From assembly GCF_003076475.1 (NCBI RefSeq), contig NZ_CP020919.1, positions 310,001 to 374,000 of the forward strand: a stretch of DNA of 64,000 nt. Direction: 5' to 3'. Made by a program: the position numbers and the translations under genes. This document shows, in pieces, positions 1 to 8,915 of this stretch. The DNA comes from Flavobacterium kingsejongi (GTDB taxonomy: Bacteria; Bacteroidota; Bacteroidia; Flavobacteriales; Flavobacteriaceae). Within the stretch, counting starts at the first letter, position 1. Each line of letters starts with the position of its first letter. Below the pieces are notes generated by a model that was not told the origin of the DNA, ran no database searches, and saw only the letters and a list, made by a program, of their open reading frames with translations.

Positions 1-482
1 CTGTAAAATTCATCATCGCCCCGCACAATATCAAGCCAGAACAATTACACGAACTCAATAAAAGTATCCGAAAAAAAGTGGTTTTCTTTTCTGAAATGAA
101 AAATAAAAACCTGGCTGATTTTGATGTTTTCGTCATCGATACTGTAGGGATACTGACTAAGATTTATGCGTATGCAGATATTGCCTATGTGGGAGGGGGA
201 TTCGGAAACCCGGGTATCCATAATATTCTGGAACCAGCCGCATTTGGCATTCCAATTGTAATTGGCCCCAACTACAGCCATTTTGCCGAGGCAGAAGCCT
301 TAGTACACATGGGTGGGTGTACCAGTATCAACACCCAAAAAGAACTGAACGAAGCCTTCGATCTATTGCTTCAAAATGAAGACGTACGTTATGAAAAAGG
401 ACACATCTGCAGCACATTTGTACAGATGAATCAAAATGCCACCGCTATCATTATAAATCACATTTGCCCGGAAAACGATTAA
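1..482 (+). CDS. waaA: 3-deoxy-D-manno-octulosonic acid (Kdo) transferase, C-terminal part
   Basis: This reading frame is open from base 3 and enters from outside the window, so only about the last 159 residues are present. WaaA adds Kdo from CMP-Kdo to the lipid A precursor at the cytoplasmic face of the inner membrane. The visible part has the GT-B C-terminal signature: IDTVGILTKIYAYADIAYVG, then GGFG, GIHNILEPAAFGIPIVIGPN and a HFAEAEAL stretch, which is the donor-nucleotide side of the fold. The downstream GNAT gene starts 12 nt after the stop, so the two are probably co-transcribed. The family call is firm; the true start lies upstream of the window. Confidence 0.9.
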   Translation, partial: VKFIIAPHNIKPEQLHELNKSIRKKVVFFSEMKNKNLADFDVFVIDTVGILTKIYAYADIAYVGGGFGNPGIHNILEPAAFGIPIVIGPNYSHFAEAEALVHMGGCTSINTQKELNEAFDLLLQNEDVRYEKGHICSTFVQMNQNATAIIINHICPEND

Positions 483-494
483 TCTCTCCTTACT

Positions 495-938
495 ATGATC
501 ACATTCCAACCTTTAGAAAGCGCCGATATTGAAACAATTGTTCCGATGATGCAGGATTTTTATGCCATTGACAATTACCCTATTGACGTTGCCATTTCCA
601 AGGCCCTGTTCCTGGAGTTTTTAGAAAATGAACACCTCGGTAGAGCATGGCTTATTTATTTCGATAACGAAGTGGTCGGGTATATCATCCTGACTTTTAT
701 ATTCAGTTTTGAATACAAAGGCACAATTGCTTTTCTGGATGAATTATATCTTTCTGAAAAAGCCCGTGGAAAAGGCATCGGAAAAGCGGCCGTTGATTTT
801 ATACAGTCGGAAGCCCGAAACCTTTCCCTAAAAATCATTTACCTTGAAGTCGAGGGACACAACCAGAATGCACAACAACTTTACTTATCCAAAGACTTCA
901 CGGTACACAACAGAAAGCTGATGAAATTCATTCTCTGA
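495..938 (+). CDS. GNAT family N-acetyltransferase
   Basis: This 147-residue protein has the usual length of a stand-alone GNAT. The acetyl-CoA pyrophosphate-binding motif A is visible as LSEKARGKGIGKAAVDF (R-x-x-G-x-G/A pattern) around residue 90, preceded by a beta strand reading IAFLDELYL. The C-terminal half (IIYLEVEGHNQNAQQLYLSK) matches GNAT motif B, where a Tyr follows an N-x-x-A-x-x-L-Y pattern. The acceptor substrate cannot be read from the sequence. It follows waaA by 12 nt and is probably the last gene of that operon, since an imperfect stem-loop follows within 20 nt of the stop. Confidence 0.85.
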   Translation: MITFQPLESADIETIVPMMQDFYAIDNYPIDVAISKALFLEFLENEHLGRAWLIYFDNEVVGYIILTFIFSFEYKGTIAFLDELYLSEKARGKGIGKAAVDFIQSEARNLSLKIIYLEVEGHNQNAQQLYLSKDFTVHNRKLMKFIL

Positions 939-952
939 TACAACTTCTACCT

Positions 953-1000
953 GCCCGAATGAAATGATTTGAATTCTTACAGTATTAAATTTCTTCGGGC
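953..1000 (+). terminator. Long-loop stem-loop after the GNAT gene (possible terminator)
   Basis: The arms GCCCGAA-T-GAAAT (953-965) and ATTTC-TTCGGGC (989-1000) pair over 12 bp with one bulged T, around a 23-nt loop. No good T-run follows, so a Rho-independent function is uncertain. It could equally be a processing or protective 3' structure. Confidence 0.35.
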
Positions 1001-1100
1001 CGGAACACCACCAATACCGCAATTTTTTTAATCGAAAATTGTATCTTGCCAACGATTTCGCAATCGCGCGTAATTTTTTATTAAACTTAAATTGACTGAT

Positions 1101-3233
1101 ATGAAATTTTTAAAACTGCTTGTACTATTGTTTGCCCTGCCAATGGCCGCACAACAAGGTGGCATGTGGATCCCTTCTTTGCTAAAAGGGATGAACGAAA
1201 AAGAAATGAAGAGTTTGGGCATGAAAATGTCAGCTTCCGATATTTACGATGTAAATAAATCGAGCCTCAAAGATGCTGTACCACAATTTAATGGCGGTTG
1301 TACTTCTGAGGTTATTTCTTCAAAAGGGCTTTTGCTTACCAACCACCATTGTGGATTCGGCGAAATTCAATCCCACTCCACAGTAGAACACGACTACCTG
1401 ACCAATGGATTCTGGGCGATGAACCAGGCAGAAGAATTGCCAAACCCGGGATTGGAAGTGACCTTCATTGTAAAAATTGAAGATGTGTCTGCCAAAGTTT
1501 TGGACGGTACTACTTCTTTAACTTCAGAAGCAGAAAAACAAAAGAAAATTGCCAGCAATATCGCTTCCCTGACCAATACACTTCCAAAAGAAGCATGGCA
1601 GGAAAACAGGATCCGTACTTTTTATGAAGGCAACCAGTATATTCTTTTCGTAATCGAAAGTTATAAGGATGTACGTTTGGTAGGAGCACCACCTTCCTCT
1701 ATTGGTAAATTCGGATCGGATACCGACAACTGGGTATGGCCAAGACATACCGGAGATTTTTCATTATTCCGCATCTATGCCGATAAAAACAACAGGCCTG
1801 CAGAATATTCTAAGGACAATGTACCCTACACCCCGAAACATTTCTTCCCGGTTTCCCTGAAAGGAATTGAAGAGGATGACTTTACCTTGGTATTTGGATA
1901 TCCTGGAAGAACCACAGAATACCTTCCTTCTATTGCTGTCGAACAAATTGTAAACAGCCTGAACCCAGCCAAAATTGAAGTACGCGATCGCGCATTAAAA
2001 GTAGCGGATGGTTTTATGCGAAAAGACAACGCTATCAAAATTCAATACGCTTCTAAATATGCCAGCATTGCCAACTATTGGAAAAAATGGATTGGTGAAA
2101 CTCAGGGATTAAAAAAATCGAATGCGATTGAAGTAAAGCAAAAATTTGAAAAGAACTTCCTCGATCAGGTTCAGAAAGCACATAAAGAAGAGGAATACGG
2201 ACAACTATTCGAAGACTTCCAAAAAAACTATACTGAAATAGCGCCTTATGCATTAAGCAGAGATTATTTTATGGAAGTAGTACTGAGAAATACCGAATTA
2301 TTAAGCATTGGCTACAAACTGTTCCAACTGGAACAGGTATACAACAGCAAAGGCGAACAATCGTTCACAGACCGTAAAAACAATACGCTGGAAAACCTGA
2401 AAGAAACGTATAAGGATTTCAATAAAAATGTAGACGAGAAAGTTTTTGAACAGTTAATAGAACTGTACGCAACAAAATCTCCACAACAATTCCTTCCGGA
2501 ACAAATCCTGAAAAAGGACTATAAGAAAATGACCGCGGAGATCTACAGCCAATCTGACCTTACAAGCTACAAAGGCATGGAAAGCCTGTTAACCGGAAAT
2601 CCAAAAGCGGTAATTGCAAAATTAAACAAAGACAAAGGTTACCAATTAGTAAAAGTATTGGCAGAAGCCTACCTTAAAAATGTAAATCCGAAATACGACG
2701 AAATCAATTTAAAGATTTCTGCGCTGCAACGCACTTACATGAAAGGCATCTTAGAACTTAGCCCTAAAGACGCACGCATCTTCCCGGACGCCAACAGTAC
2801 ACTACGTGTTACTTACGGAAAAGTAAAAGGATATGAGCCTGCTGACGCAGTATCTTATGGCTACGGTACGTATTTGGATGGCGTCATGGAAAAGTATATC
2901 CCGGGCGACTATGAATTCGATGTACCACAAAAATTAATTGACCTCTACAATACCAAAGATTACGGCCCTTATGACATGAAAGGAAAAATGCCGGTTTGCT
3001 TCATAGGCACTAACCACACTACAGGAGGAAATTCCGGTAGCCCTGCTATTGATGCCAAAGGAAATCTTATCGGCCTTAATTTTGACCGCGTATGGGAAGG
3101 TACTATGAGCGATATCTACTATGACCCTGCTATTTGCAGAAATATTATGGTTGACATCCGTTATGTATTGTTCATTATAGACAAATATGCCGGTGCGAAA
3201 CATTTGGTGGACGAAATGAAGATTGTCAAATAA
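1101..3233 (+). CDS. S46 family dipeptidyl-peptidase, DPP11-like
   Basis: This is a 710-residue exported serine exopeptidase that would release dipeptides from peptide N termini in the periplasm. The start is the ATG at 1101 rather than the in-frame TTG at 1092, because it places the signal peptide MKFLKLLVLLFALPMAAQ at the N terminus. Catalytic features of S46 are visible: TNHHCG (His82/His83), DTDNWVWPRHTGDF, and GGNSGSP with the nucleophile at Ser645. Arg663 lies 18 residues after that serine in NFDRVWEG. From memory, Porphyromonas gingivalis DPP11 has Ser655 and Arg673 at the same spacing, and that Arg selects Asp/Glu at P1, whereas DPP7 has Gly. An acidic-residue DPP11-type specificity is therefore inferred. 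It appears monocistronic. Confidence 0.9.
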   Translation: MKFLKLLVLLFALPMAAQQGGMWIPSLLKGMNEKEMKSLGMKMSASDIYDVNKSSLKDAVPQFNGGCTSEVISSKGLLLTNHHCGFGEIQSHSTVEHDYLTNGFWAMNQAEELPNPGLEVTFIVKIEDVSAKVLDGTTSLTSEAEKQKKIASNIASLTNTLPKEAWQENRIRTFYEGNQYILFVIESYKDVRLVGAPPSSIGKFGSDTDNWVWPRHTGDFSLFRIYADKNNRPAEYSKDNVPYTPKHFFPVSLKGIEEDDFTLVFGYPGRTTEYLPSIAVEQIVNSLNPAKIEVRDRALKVADGFMRKDNAIKIQYASKYASIANYWKKWIGETQGLKKSNAIEVKQKFEKNFLDQVQKAHKEEEYGQLFEDFQKNYTEIAPYALSRDYFMEVVLRNTELLSIGYKLFQLEQVYNSKGEQSFTDRKNNTLENLKETYKDFNKNVDEKVFEQLIELYATKSPQQFLPEQILKKDYKKMTAEIYSQSDLTSYKGMESLLTGNPKAVIAKLNKDKGYQLVKVLAEAYLKNVNPKYDEINLKISALQRTYMKGILELSPKDARIFPDANSTLRVTYGKVKGYEPADAVSYGYGTYLDGVMEKYIPGDYEFDVPQKLIDLYNTKDYGPYDMKGKMPVCFIGTNHTTGGNSGSPAIDAKGNLIGLNFDRVWEGTMSDIYYDPAICRNIMVDIRYVLFIIDKYAGAKHLVDEMKIVK

Positions 3234-3438
3234 CAAAAAAATAAAGAAAATTTCTGTTTTTATGCTGCTCAAAGCCTAAAATTTGTAAGGAAAACATAAT
3301 TACAAAGCAATTTAGAGCCTAACAGATTTTTTTACGGTGATGAAAAACGCTGTAAAGCCTTGATTTACAAAGGATTTTTGGTCGAAAAAAAATATTTAAA
3401 AAAAACATTAGATTTTTTTAAACATATCAAAAATTGTA

Positions 3439-3446
3439 TATCTTTG
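3439..3446 (+). promoter_or_regulatory. Bacteroidota -7 element for the small lipoprotein gene
   Basis: TATCTTTG matches TAnnTTTG and lies 37 nt before the ATG at 3483. The region where a -33 TTG is expected holds only a T-run, so the upstream half is weak. Confidence 0.5.
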
Positions 3447-3482
3447 CCTCGAATTAATAATTAACCTTTATAATTTAGTAAG

Positions 3483-3692
3483 ATGAAAAAAGTTGTATTA
3501 AGCTTAGCACTTGTTGCTACTATGGCATTCGTTTCTTGTAAAGATGCTGCTACTGAGCCTGCAGTTGAAGAAACTACAGTTGAAACTCCAGCTGAAGAAG
3601 TAGCACCAGTTGCTGCTGACACTACAGTTGTTACAGAAACTACTACTACTACTGAGACTCCAGCTGCTACACCAGCTGCACCAGCTCACTAA
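3483..3692 (+). CDS. Small Thr/Pro/Ala/Glu-rich lipoprotein
   Basis: This is a 69-residue protein. The N terminus MKKVVLSLALVATMAFVSC is a lipoprotein signal ending at Cys19, so the mature chain is about 51 residues and lipid-anchored. The mature part is low complexity, almost only A, T, E, P and V, with a TTTTTE run and repeated ETP/APA units, and is predicted to be disordered. It has its own -7 promoter element and a strong hairpin terminator, so it is a stand-alone transcription unit. Small lipoproteins of this composition occur in flavobacteria without an assigned function. I infer a surface or periplasmic spacer-like peptide, but no function is claimed. Confidence 0.75.
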   Translation: MKKVVLSLALVATMAFVSCKDAATEPAVEETTVETPAEEVAPVAADTTVVTETTTTTETPAATPAAPAH

Positions 3693-3715
3693 TATTTAGT
3701 AAGTAAGTACACTAA

Positions 3716-3738
3716 GCCACGCATTGCGTGGCTTTTTT
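3716..3738 (+). terminator. Rho-independent terminator of the small lipoprotein gene
   Basis: A perfect 7-bp stem GCCACGC/GCGTGGC with an ATT loop is followed by six T; flanking A/T bases extend the stem. It starts 23 nt after the stop codon. Confidence 0.85.
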
Positions 3739-3792
3739 ATTTATATCACTTTTTTCAAAAGGCCTAAAATCGGTATTTCCCAAATCAATACC

Positions 3793-3833
3793 ACAAAAAA
3801 AATCAACCTTTCCAGGATATAAAATCCAGAAAG
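3793..3833 (-). terminator. Terminator of the DUF1508 gene
   Basis: Read on the minus strand, CTTTC-T-GGAT and ATCC-TG-GAAAG form a stem with a small internal loop and a TTTAT hairpin loop, followed within four nt by a run of eight T. It lies about 50 nt after the stop of the DUF1508 gene. Confidence 0.55.
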
Positions 3834-3880
3834 ATTGACACTATAATAAAGCTGCATTAAATCAGCACCACATCTTTTTC

Positions 3881-4225
3881 TTAATCTAAAAAGATCGCAT
3901 CGGAAGAAAAATCCAGGAGTTCCGCCACTGACGCACTTCGCACCACCTCATCTATTCCTTTTTGCACCCGCAATGCCGTAGTATATTTCCTGCTGATCGC
4001 CAGCACTTCGTTTTCAAAAACCAATTTAAAAAAGAACTTCCCACTTGGCGTCTTAAACTTCAGGTAACCGATGTTTTCTGCATTGATTTTAACGACCCCT
4101 ACGCCCTTTTCACACGCTTCCTTATCCTCGTAGCTCGGACTAAGAAAAATCGTCTTACCGCGTCTGGAAGTGAATTCAAATTTATATTTTCCGTTATCTC
4201 TTTTGCTGATCACAAATGCACCCAT
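3881..4225 (-). CDS. DUF1508 (YegP-like) domain protein
   Basis: This 114-residue protein has two YegP-like units. The first reads MGAFVISKRDNGKYKFEFTS, followed by an SPSYEDKEACEKGVGVVK segment, which resembles DUF1508 (a small beta-beta-beta-alpha unit). The second, degenerate unit (about residues 58-105) has GKFFFKLVFENEVLAISRKY followed by a helix RVQKGIDEVVRSA. No signal peptide is present, so it should be cytoplasmic. Biochemical function of this family is unknown to me. It is transcribed in the same direction as, but separated by a terminator from, the tRNA pair upstream. Confidence 0.75.
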   Translation of the reverse strand: MGAFVISKRDNGKYKFEFTSRRGKTIFLSPSYEDKEACEKGVGVVKINAENIGYLKFKTPSGKFFFKLVFENEVLAISRKYTTALRVQKGIDEVVRSASVAELLDFSSDAIFLD

Positions 4226-4260
4226 AAAATTCTGCTGTAGTTTTGAAAAGTATTAAAAAC

Positions 4261-4287
4261 AAAAAAGCCCGTAAATTACGGGCTTTT
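4261..4287 (-). terminator. Terminator after the tRNA-Gly/tRNA-Leu pair
   Basis: GCCCGTA (4267-4273) pairs with TACGGGC (4277-4283) around a 3-nt loop. On the minus strand it is followed by six T, directly after the 3' end of tRNA-Leu. A short T-run on the other side would let it act in both directions. Confidence 0.85.
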
Positions 4288-4288
4288 G

Positions 4289-4374
4289 TACTCAGAGCGG
4301 GACTTGAACCCGCACGAACATTACTGTTCACTGGATTTTAAGTCCAGCGTGTCTACCAATTTCACCATCCGAGC
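4289..4374 (-). tRNA. tRNA-Leu (anticodon UAA)
   Basis: This is an 86-nt class II tRNA with a long variable arm. The acceptor arms GCTCGGA and TCTGAGT pair with two G-U pairs. The D-arm region reads TGGTGAAATTGGTAGACA. The anticodon loop CTTAAAA gives UAA for Leu, and the T arm is GCGGG-TTCAAGT-CCCGC. CCA is not encoded. It follows tRNA-Gly after 3 nt, so both come from one precursor. Confidence 0.95.
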
Positions 4375-4377
4375 GAA

Positions 4378-4453
4378 TGGAGCGAAAAACGGGATTCGAA
4401 CCCGCGACCTCGACCTTGGCAAGGTCGCGCTCTACCAACTGAGCTATTTTCGC
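4378..4453 (-). tRNA. tRNA-Gly (anticodon GCC)
   Basis: This 76-nt tRNA has a genomically encoded CCA. The acceptor GCGAAAA pairs with TTTTCGC. The D arm contains AGCTCAGTTGGTAGAGC, the anticodon loop CTTGCCAAG gives GCC (Gly), and the T arm is GCGGG-TTCGAAT-CCCGT. It is the first member of a two-tRNA unit. Confidence 0.95.
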
Positions 4454-4603
4454 ATATTTTCTTCTAAAGAACGTCGCAGTACTGCTGTATTGCGGATGCA
4501 AATGTAGCACTTTTATTTACTTCTGCAAACGTTTTTTAGAAAAAAATCCAATAAAAAACCTAACCTTCTGATAACGTTAGTTTTAATTTTTAGATTATTC
4601 CAG

Positions 4604-7225
4604 TTATTTTTTAACCAGCATCCTTTTGATCTCGTTCAGCTTCATCAGTGCTTCTACCGGAGTTAGCGTATTGATGTCCAAACCGAGTATTTCCTCCTTG
4701 ATTTCTTCCAGTAACGGATCGTCTAAATTAAAAATATTAAGCTGCATCTCATCTTTCGCCTGCCGGATTCCGTTCAGGGCTTCTCCCGAATGATCCTTCT
4801 CTAATTTCTTCAACAGCTTTTGTGCTTTCTGGATTACCGTTTGTGGCATGCCGGCCATTTTAGCCACATGAATACCAAAACTATGCGCACTGCCGCCTTC
4901 TACCAGCTTCCGGATAAAAAGCACATTGTCTTTTAATTCTTTGACTGACACATTATAATTCCGGATACGCTCCAGGATGTCCGTCATTTCATTCAGCTCA
5001 TGGTAATGGGTCGCAAATAAGGTTTTCGGCCGCCCCGGATGCTCATGCAGGTATTCTGCAATCGCCCAAGCAATCGAAATTCCATCATACGTACTCGTTC
5101 CCCTGCCAATCTCATCCAGAAGCACCAGACTTCGGTCGGAAAGGTTATTCAGGATGGAAGCTGTTTCATTCATTTCAACCATAAATGTAGATTCTCCCAT
5201 CGAAATATTATCAGAAGCTCCTACCCTGGTAAAAATCTTATCGATAATTCCCATTCTTGCGCTATCTGCGGGAACAAAACTACCCATCTGGGCCAGGAGC
5301 ACAATCAGCGCTGTTTGGCGCAGTATAGCCGACTTACCGGACATATTGGGTCCGGTAATCATGATCAGCTGTTGTTTTTCCCGATCCAAGAAAACATCAT
5401 TCGCAATATATGGCACACCCAATGGAAGTTGTTTTTCAATTACCGGGTGGCGCCCATTTTTAATATCCAGTTCAAAAGTATCATCCAATTCTGGGCATAC
5501 ATAGTTATTTTCAATCGCCAGTTGCGCAAATGATGTTAGGCAATCGAGTTGTGCTACTAAATTCGCATTAATCTGCACGGGCTTAATATACGTCCCAATC
5601 CAACTTACCAACTGTTCGAATAACTGCACTTCCAACTGATGGATTTTTTCTTCCGCCCCAAGGATCTTCGCTTCATATTCTTCTAATTCTTCGGTAATAT
5701 AACGTTCCGCATTCACCAGGGTCTGTTTCCGGATCCATTCCGCCGGAACTTTATCCTTATGGCTGTTTCGCACTTCAATATAATATCCGAAAACATTATT
5801 AAAAGAAATTTTCAAAGACGAAATACCAGTACGCTCCGATTCTCTTTTTTCAATCCCATCGAGGTATTCTTTTCCGGTATTCGAAATATCACGCAGTTCG
5901 TCGAGCTCTGCATGGATACCCCGCGCAATAGCATTCCCTTTATTTACCGACACCGGAGCCTCGGGGTGCAATGTGGTTTTTATTTTTTCCCGTAAAAGAT
6001 CACAACTGTGCAGGCTATCCCCAATTGTCTTCACCGCAGCATTGGTACTTTCCAGCGCCAGTGTTTTAATTGGGATAATAGCATCCAGCGAATCTTTCAG
6101 GTACATCACCTCTCTTGGACTTACTTTTCCAGCTGCAATTTTAGAGATCAGTCGTTCCAGATCGGAAATTTGCTTGATCTGGTACTGAACCGCCCGCAAC
6201 ACTTCCGTTTCTGTTTTCAGGTAAGTCACCACCTGGTGCCGCCCTTTGATCTTTTCCGCATCTTTCAACGGCAAAGCCAGCCAGCGTTTCAGCAATCGGC
6301 CACCCATAGGCGAAAGCGTCCTGTCAATAACATCCAGCAGGGTAACTGCATTCGGATTATAGCTGTGGTACAATTCCAGGTTCCGGATTGTAAAACGGTC
6401 CATCCACACATATGCATCTTCTGCAATACGCTGGATATGGGTAATGTGCTGCACCCGGTTGTGTTGTGTTTCGGACAGGTAATACAATACCGCACCGGAA
6501 GCAATAATCCCTTCTGGACAATCCTCAATACCAAATCCTTTCAGGGAATTGGTCTGGAAATGCCCCGTTAGGACCTCCAAAGCATAATCTTCTTTGTAAA
6601 GCCAGTCCTCCAGGTAGAATACATGGTGGTCCTCGCCAAAAGTAGCTTTGAAATTTGCCTTTTCATTCTTAGGCACCAGTACTTCACTCGGGCTGAAATT
6701 CTGCAATAATTTATCAATATATTCCGCATTCCCCTGGGCAGCCAGGAATTCTCCTGTGGAAACATCCAGAAACGAAATACCTATATTTTTTTTACCAAAA
6801 TAAACAGAAGCCAAAAAGTTATTCGACTTGGACTGCAATACCTCATCATTCATAGAAACCCCAGGCGTTACCAATTCCGTCACGCCGCGCTTCACAATCG
6901 TTTTGGTCATTTTTGGATCTTCCAGCTGGTCACAGATCGCCACACGAAGTCCGGCTTTCACCAATTTAGGAAGGTACGTATTCAGCGAATGGTGTGGAAA
7001 TCCGGCTAAGGCAGTTTCGGTTTCAGAACCTGCGCCTCTTTTTGTCAGGACAATTCCAAGAATTTTGGAAGCCCGAACGGCATCTTCCCCAAAAGTCTCA
7101 TAAAAATCACCTACCCTAAACAGCAGGCAGGCATCCGGATATTTCCTTTTAATATCGTTGTATTGCTTCATTAACGGGGTTTCCTTTGGAGTTTTCCCCG
7201 CTTTCGAAGTAGATTCTTTAGTCAA
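4604..7225 (-). CDS. mutS: DNA mismatch repair ATPase MutS
   Basis: This 873-residue protein has the standard length for MutS, which recognises mismatches and small loops and recruits MutL. The N-terminal mismatch-binding domain has [16 protein letters not shown] (the F-x-E mismatch wedge) around residues 35-50. The C-terminal ATPase has a P-loop GPNMSGKS near residue 620, a Walker [17 protein letters not shown] and the ATHYHEL switch. The frame begins with TTG at 7225. No ATG lies between it and Met19 ([14 protein letters not shown]), which is where many MutS proteins begin, so the exact start is uncertain. A weak stem-loop CTAAC/GTTAG followed by six T lies just after the stop. It is not adjacent to mutL here. 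Confidence 0.95.
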   Translation of the reverse strand: MTKESTSKAGKTPKETPLMKQYNDIKRKYPDACLLFRVGDFYETFGEDAVRASKILGIVLTKRGAGSETETALAGFPHHSLNTYLPKLVKAGLRVAICDQLEDPKMTKTIVKRGVTELVTPGVSMNDEVLQSKSNNFLASVYFGKKNIGISFLDVSTGEFLAAQGNAEYIDKLLQNFSPSEVLVPKNEKANFKATFGEDHHVFYLEDWLYKEDYALEVLTGHFQTNSLKGFGIEDCPEGIIASGAVLYYLSETQHNRVQHITHIQRIAEDAYVWMDRFTIRNLELYHSYNPNAVTLLDVIDRTLSPMGGRLLKRWLALPLKDAEKIKGRHQVVTYLKTETEVLRAVQYQIKQISDLERLISKIAAGKVSPREVMYLKDSLDAIIPIKTLALESTNAAVKTIGDSLHSCDLLREKIKTTLHPEAPVSVNKGNAIARGIHAELDELRDISNTGKEYLDGIEKRESERTGISSLKISFNNVFGYYIEVRNSHKDKVPAEWIRKQTLVNAERYITEELEEYEAKILGAEEKIHQLEVQLFEQLVSWIGTYIKPVQINANLVAQLDCLTSFAQLAIENNYVCPELDDTFELDIKNGRHPVIEKQLPLGVPYIANDVFLDREKQQLIMITGPNMSGKSAILRQTALIVLLAQMGSFVPADSARMGIIDKIFTRVGASDNISMGESTFMVEMNETASILNNLSDRSLVLLDEIGRGTSTYDGISIAWAIAEYLHEHPGRPKTLFATHYHELNEMTDILERIRNYNVSVKELKDNVLFIRKLVEGGSAHSFGIHVAKMAGMPQTVIQKAQKLLKKLEKDHSGEALNGIRQAKDEMQLNIFNLDDPLLEEIKEEILGLDINTLTPVEALMKLNEIKRMLVKK

Positions 7226-7370
7226 AATATTATTTTTTAGGCTTTGTTATATACTAACGCGAAGTTACAGAAATTTGTTGAAAAAAGAGTTTGCAAAAAA
7301 ACAACCGGCCAATGACTCTTATCCTGCCACCAAAAATACAGACACATCCTAAACTTATGTTCTTTGAAAC

Positions 7371-8231
7371 CTATTTCCATCGGATCTGGTATGGATATAA
7401 TTCATATACGGCATTGTCTTCATTAATCGTATAGCCTTTTTCAGCATTAGCCTTGGCTTTCTCAAACAAAGTTTTCGCTTCTTCGGCCTTTCCCAAACGA
7501 TGCAGGCAAACCGCCTTATAATAGGCTGCATCTGAAAATTCAGGATATGCTGCCAAAGCCCGATCCAAAATGGTTATGGCTTCTGTCCATTGTTGTTGCT
7601 CGTATTTACTAATTCCGTAATAAAACAGATCCAGGTGATGCGCCCAATCAGGTCTCTGCTTTGCTACCCGCTCTGCAATTTCTTTTTCAAATATCGCCTC
7701 AGCTTTAGCATATTCATTCAGCTGAAGATAGCTCAATCCAATATAAAAATCATACGTATGATCCATTTCATATTGATTCCCCAAACGGACTTTACAAGCT
7801 TCGAAATCGACAATTGCCGCACGATAGGTTTTGGCAAAAACACATTTAATAAAGGCCCGGTAGGGTTGCATCCCATCAGCATCATACTGCACGGCCTTAT
7901 CGATAAAAACCATTCCGGTTTCATATTTCCGGGCTTTGAAAAGTGGCATTGCTTTTTGCTGCCACAAATAGGCACTCGTACTGTCCTTTTGCAATCCAGC
8001 ATCCAGACATTCCTGCCATTCGCGGGTATTTAAATTGTATTTGTGGGCACATCCCTCCGCAAACTCAGCGATGATTAGCTGTTGTGCCTCCGCGCGGGAA
8101 ATATCTTTTTTGGTTCGTTGTGCGTGGCAATTAAAGCAAAACACCAATAACAGAACACCCATACTATTGAGGCTATTTTTCAAATGCAAACTTCTCATAC
8201 GTGTTTTTATAAAATTAGTCCTAAGCATCAT
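7371..8231 (-). CDS. Exported tetratricopeptide-repeat protein
   Basis: This protein has up to 286 residues. Starts at Met1, Met2 or Met12 are possible; from Met12, MRSLHLKNSLNSMGVLLLVF... gives a signal peptide ending near CHAQ, with Cys residues that could also form a poor lipobox. The mature part is built from helical TPR-like units. Examples are AYLWQQKAMPLFKARKYETG, FYIGLSYLQLNEYAKAEAIF, YYGISKYEQQQWTEAITILD and AYYKAVCLHRLGKAEEAKTL. TPR domains mediate protein-protein contacts; a periplasmic scaffold role is inferred. It sits alone between mutS and a divergent SpoU gene with no obvious functional link. Confidence 0.8.
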   Translation of the reverse strand: MMLRTNFIKTRMRSLHLKNSLNSMGVLLLVFCFNCHAQRTKKDISRAEAQQLIIAEFAEGCAHKYNLNTREWQECLDAGLQKDSTSAYLWQQKAMPLFKARKYETGMVFIDKAVQYDADGMQPYRAFIKCVFAKTYRAAIVDFEACKVRLGNQYEMDHTYDFYIGLSYLQLNEYAKAEAIFEKEIAERVAKQRPDWAHHLDLFYYGISKYEQQQWTEAITILDRALAAYPEFSDAAYYKAVCLHRLGKAEEAKTLFEKAKANAEKGYTINEDNAVYELYPYQIRWK

Positions 8232-8351
8232 ATCTTTAAAAAACTTTACGCACTAAATGTAGAAAAAAATGGCCATAGCCAAGAATAGAGTCTGTCCATT
8301 TAATTTACTTTTATTAATCCACAAACATTTTCATTAGCGGTATTGATTTTT

Positions 8352-8359
8352 TACTTTTG
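8352..8359 (+). promoter_or_regulatory. -7 promoter element abutting the SpoU methyltransferase start codon
   Basis: TACTTTTG matches TAnnTTTG and ends only 4 nt before the ATG at 8364. If active, it would give a leaderless or nearly leaderless mRNA. No TTG is seen at the -33 distance. Confidence 0.5.
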
Positions 8360-8363
8360 CACT

Positions 8364-8903
8364 ATGAGAAAACTTGCCAATAGCGAATTAGATCGCAAAA
8401 ACACCGACGAATTTAAGGAAGCAGCCAAAACACCTATTATTATCATCCTCGACGATATCAGGAGCCTTCACAATATTGGTTCGGTATTTCGTACGGCAGA
8501 TGCATTCCTCATCGAAAAAATATACCTCTGTGGCATTACCGCAACCCCTCCAAATAAGGAGATCCATAAAACAGCTTTAGGGGCTACCGAAACCGTAACC
8601 TGGGAACACGAACAAGATGTTTTGACGGTTATTGAGAACCTGAAAAAAGAAGCCGTAACGGTATTAGCCATCGAACAGGTAGAAAACTCCGTTTTCCTGC
8701 AGGATTTCAATCCGGTAAAAGGACAGAAGTATGCCCTCGTGTTTGGCAACGAAGTGAAAGGTGTCGCACAGAAAGCCATACAGCTTTGTGACGGGACAAT
8801 TGAAATTCCACAATTGGGCACCAAACATTCCCTGAACATTTCGGTAAGTGCCGGAATAGTCGTTTGGGATGTCTTCCAGAAAATGCAACAACTGGCCCAA
8901 TAA
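8364..8903 (+). CDS. SpoU/TrmH-family RNA 2'-O-methyltransferase
   Basis: This is a 179-residue protein of the SPOUT superfamily, which transfers methyl from SAM to a ribose 2'-OH in tRNA or rRNA. All three SpoU motifs are visible: motif 1 LDDIRSLHNIGSVFRTADAF, motif 2 YALVFGNEVKGV, and motif 3 IEIPQLGTKHSLNISVSAGI. The start at 8364 is preferred over an in-frame TTG at 8343, because the promoter element lies between them. It lacks the N-terminal substrate-binding domain of RlmB, so it is closer to a minimal TrmH/TrmL-type enzyme. The target nucleotide is unknown. Its 3' end converges on the folK-dNK gene with only 12 nt between stops. Confidence 0.9.
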   Translation: MRKLANSELDRKNTDEFKEAAKTPIIIILDDIRSLHNIGSVFRTADAFLIEKIYLCGITATPPNKEIHKTALGATETVTWEHEQDVLTVIENLKKEAVTVLAIEQVENSVFLQDFNPVKGQKYALVFGNEVKGVAQKAIQLCDGTIEIPQLGTKHSLNISVSAGIVVWDVFQKMQQLAQ

Positions 8904-8915
8904 AAAGTCTTTTAC

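Noticed and set aside
4378..4453. tRNA-Gly as an integration site
   Set aside because: No integrase or duplicated tRNA 3' end is present within the window.
4286..4507. Small plus-strand ORF over the tRNA pair
   Set aside because: The interval is occupied by two well-formed tRNA genes on the minus strand; the frame is fortuitous.
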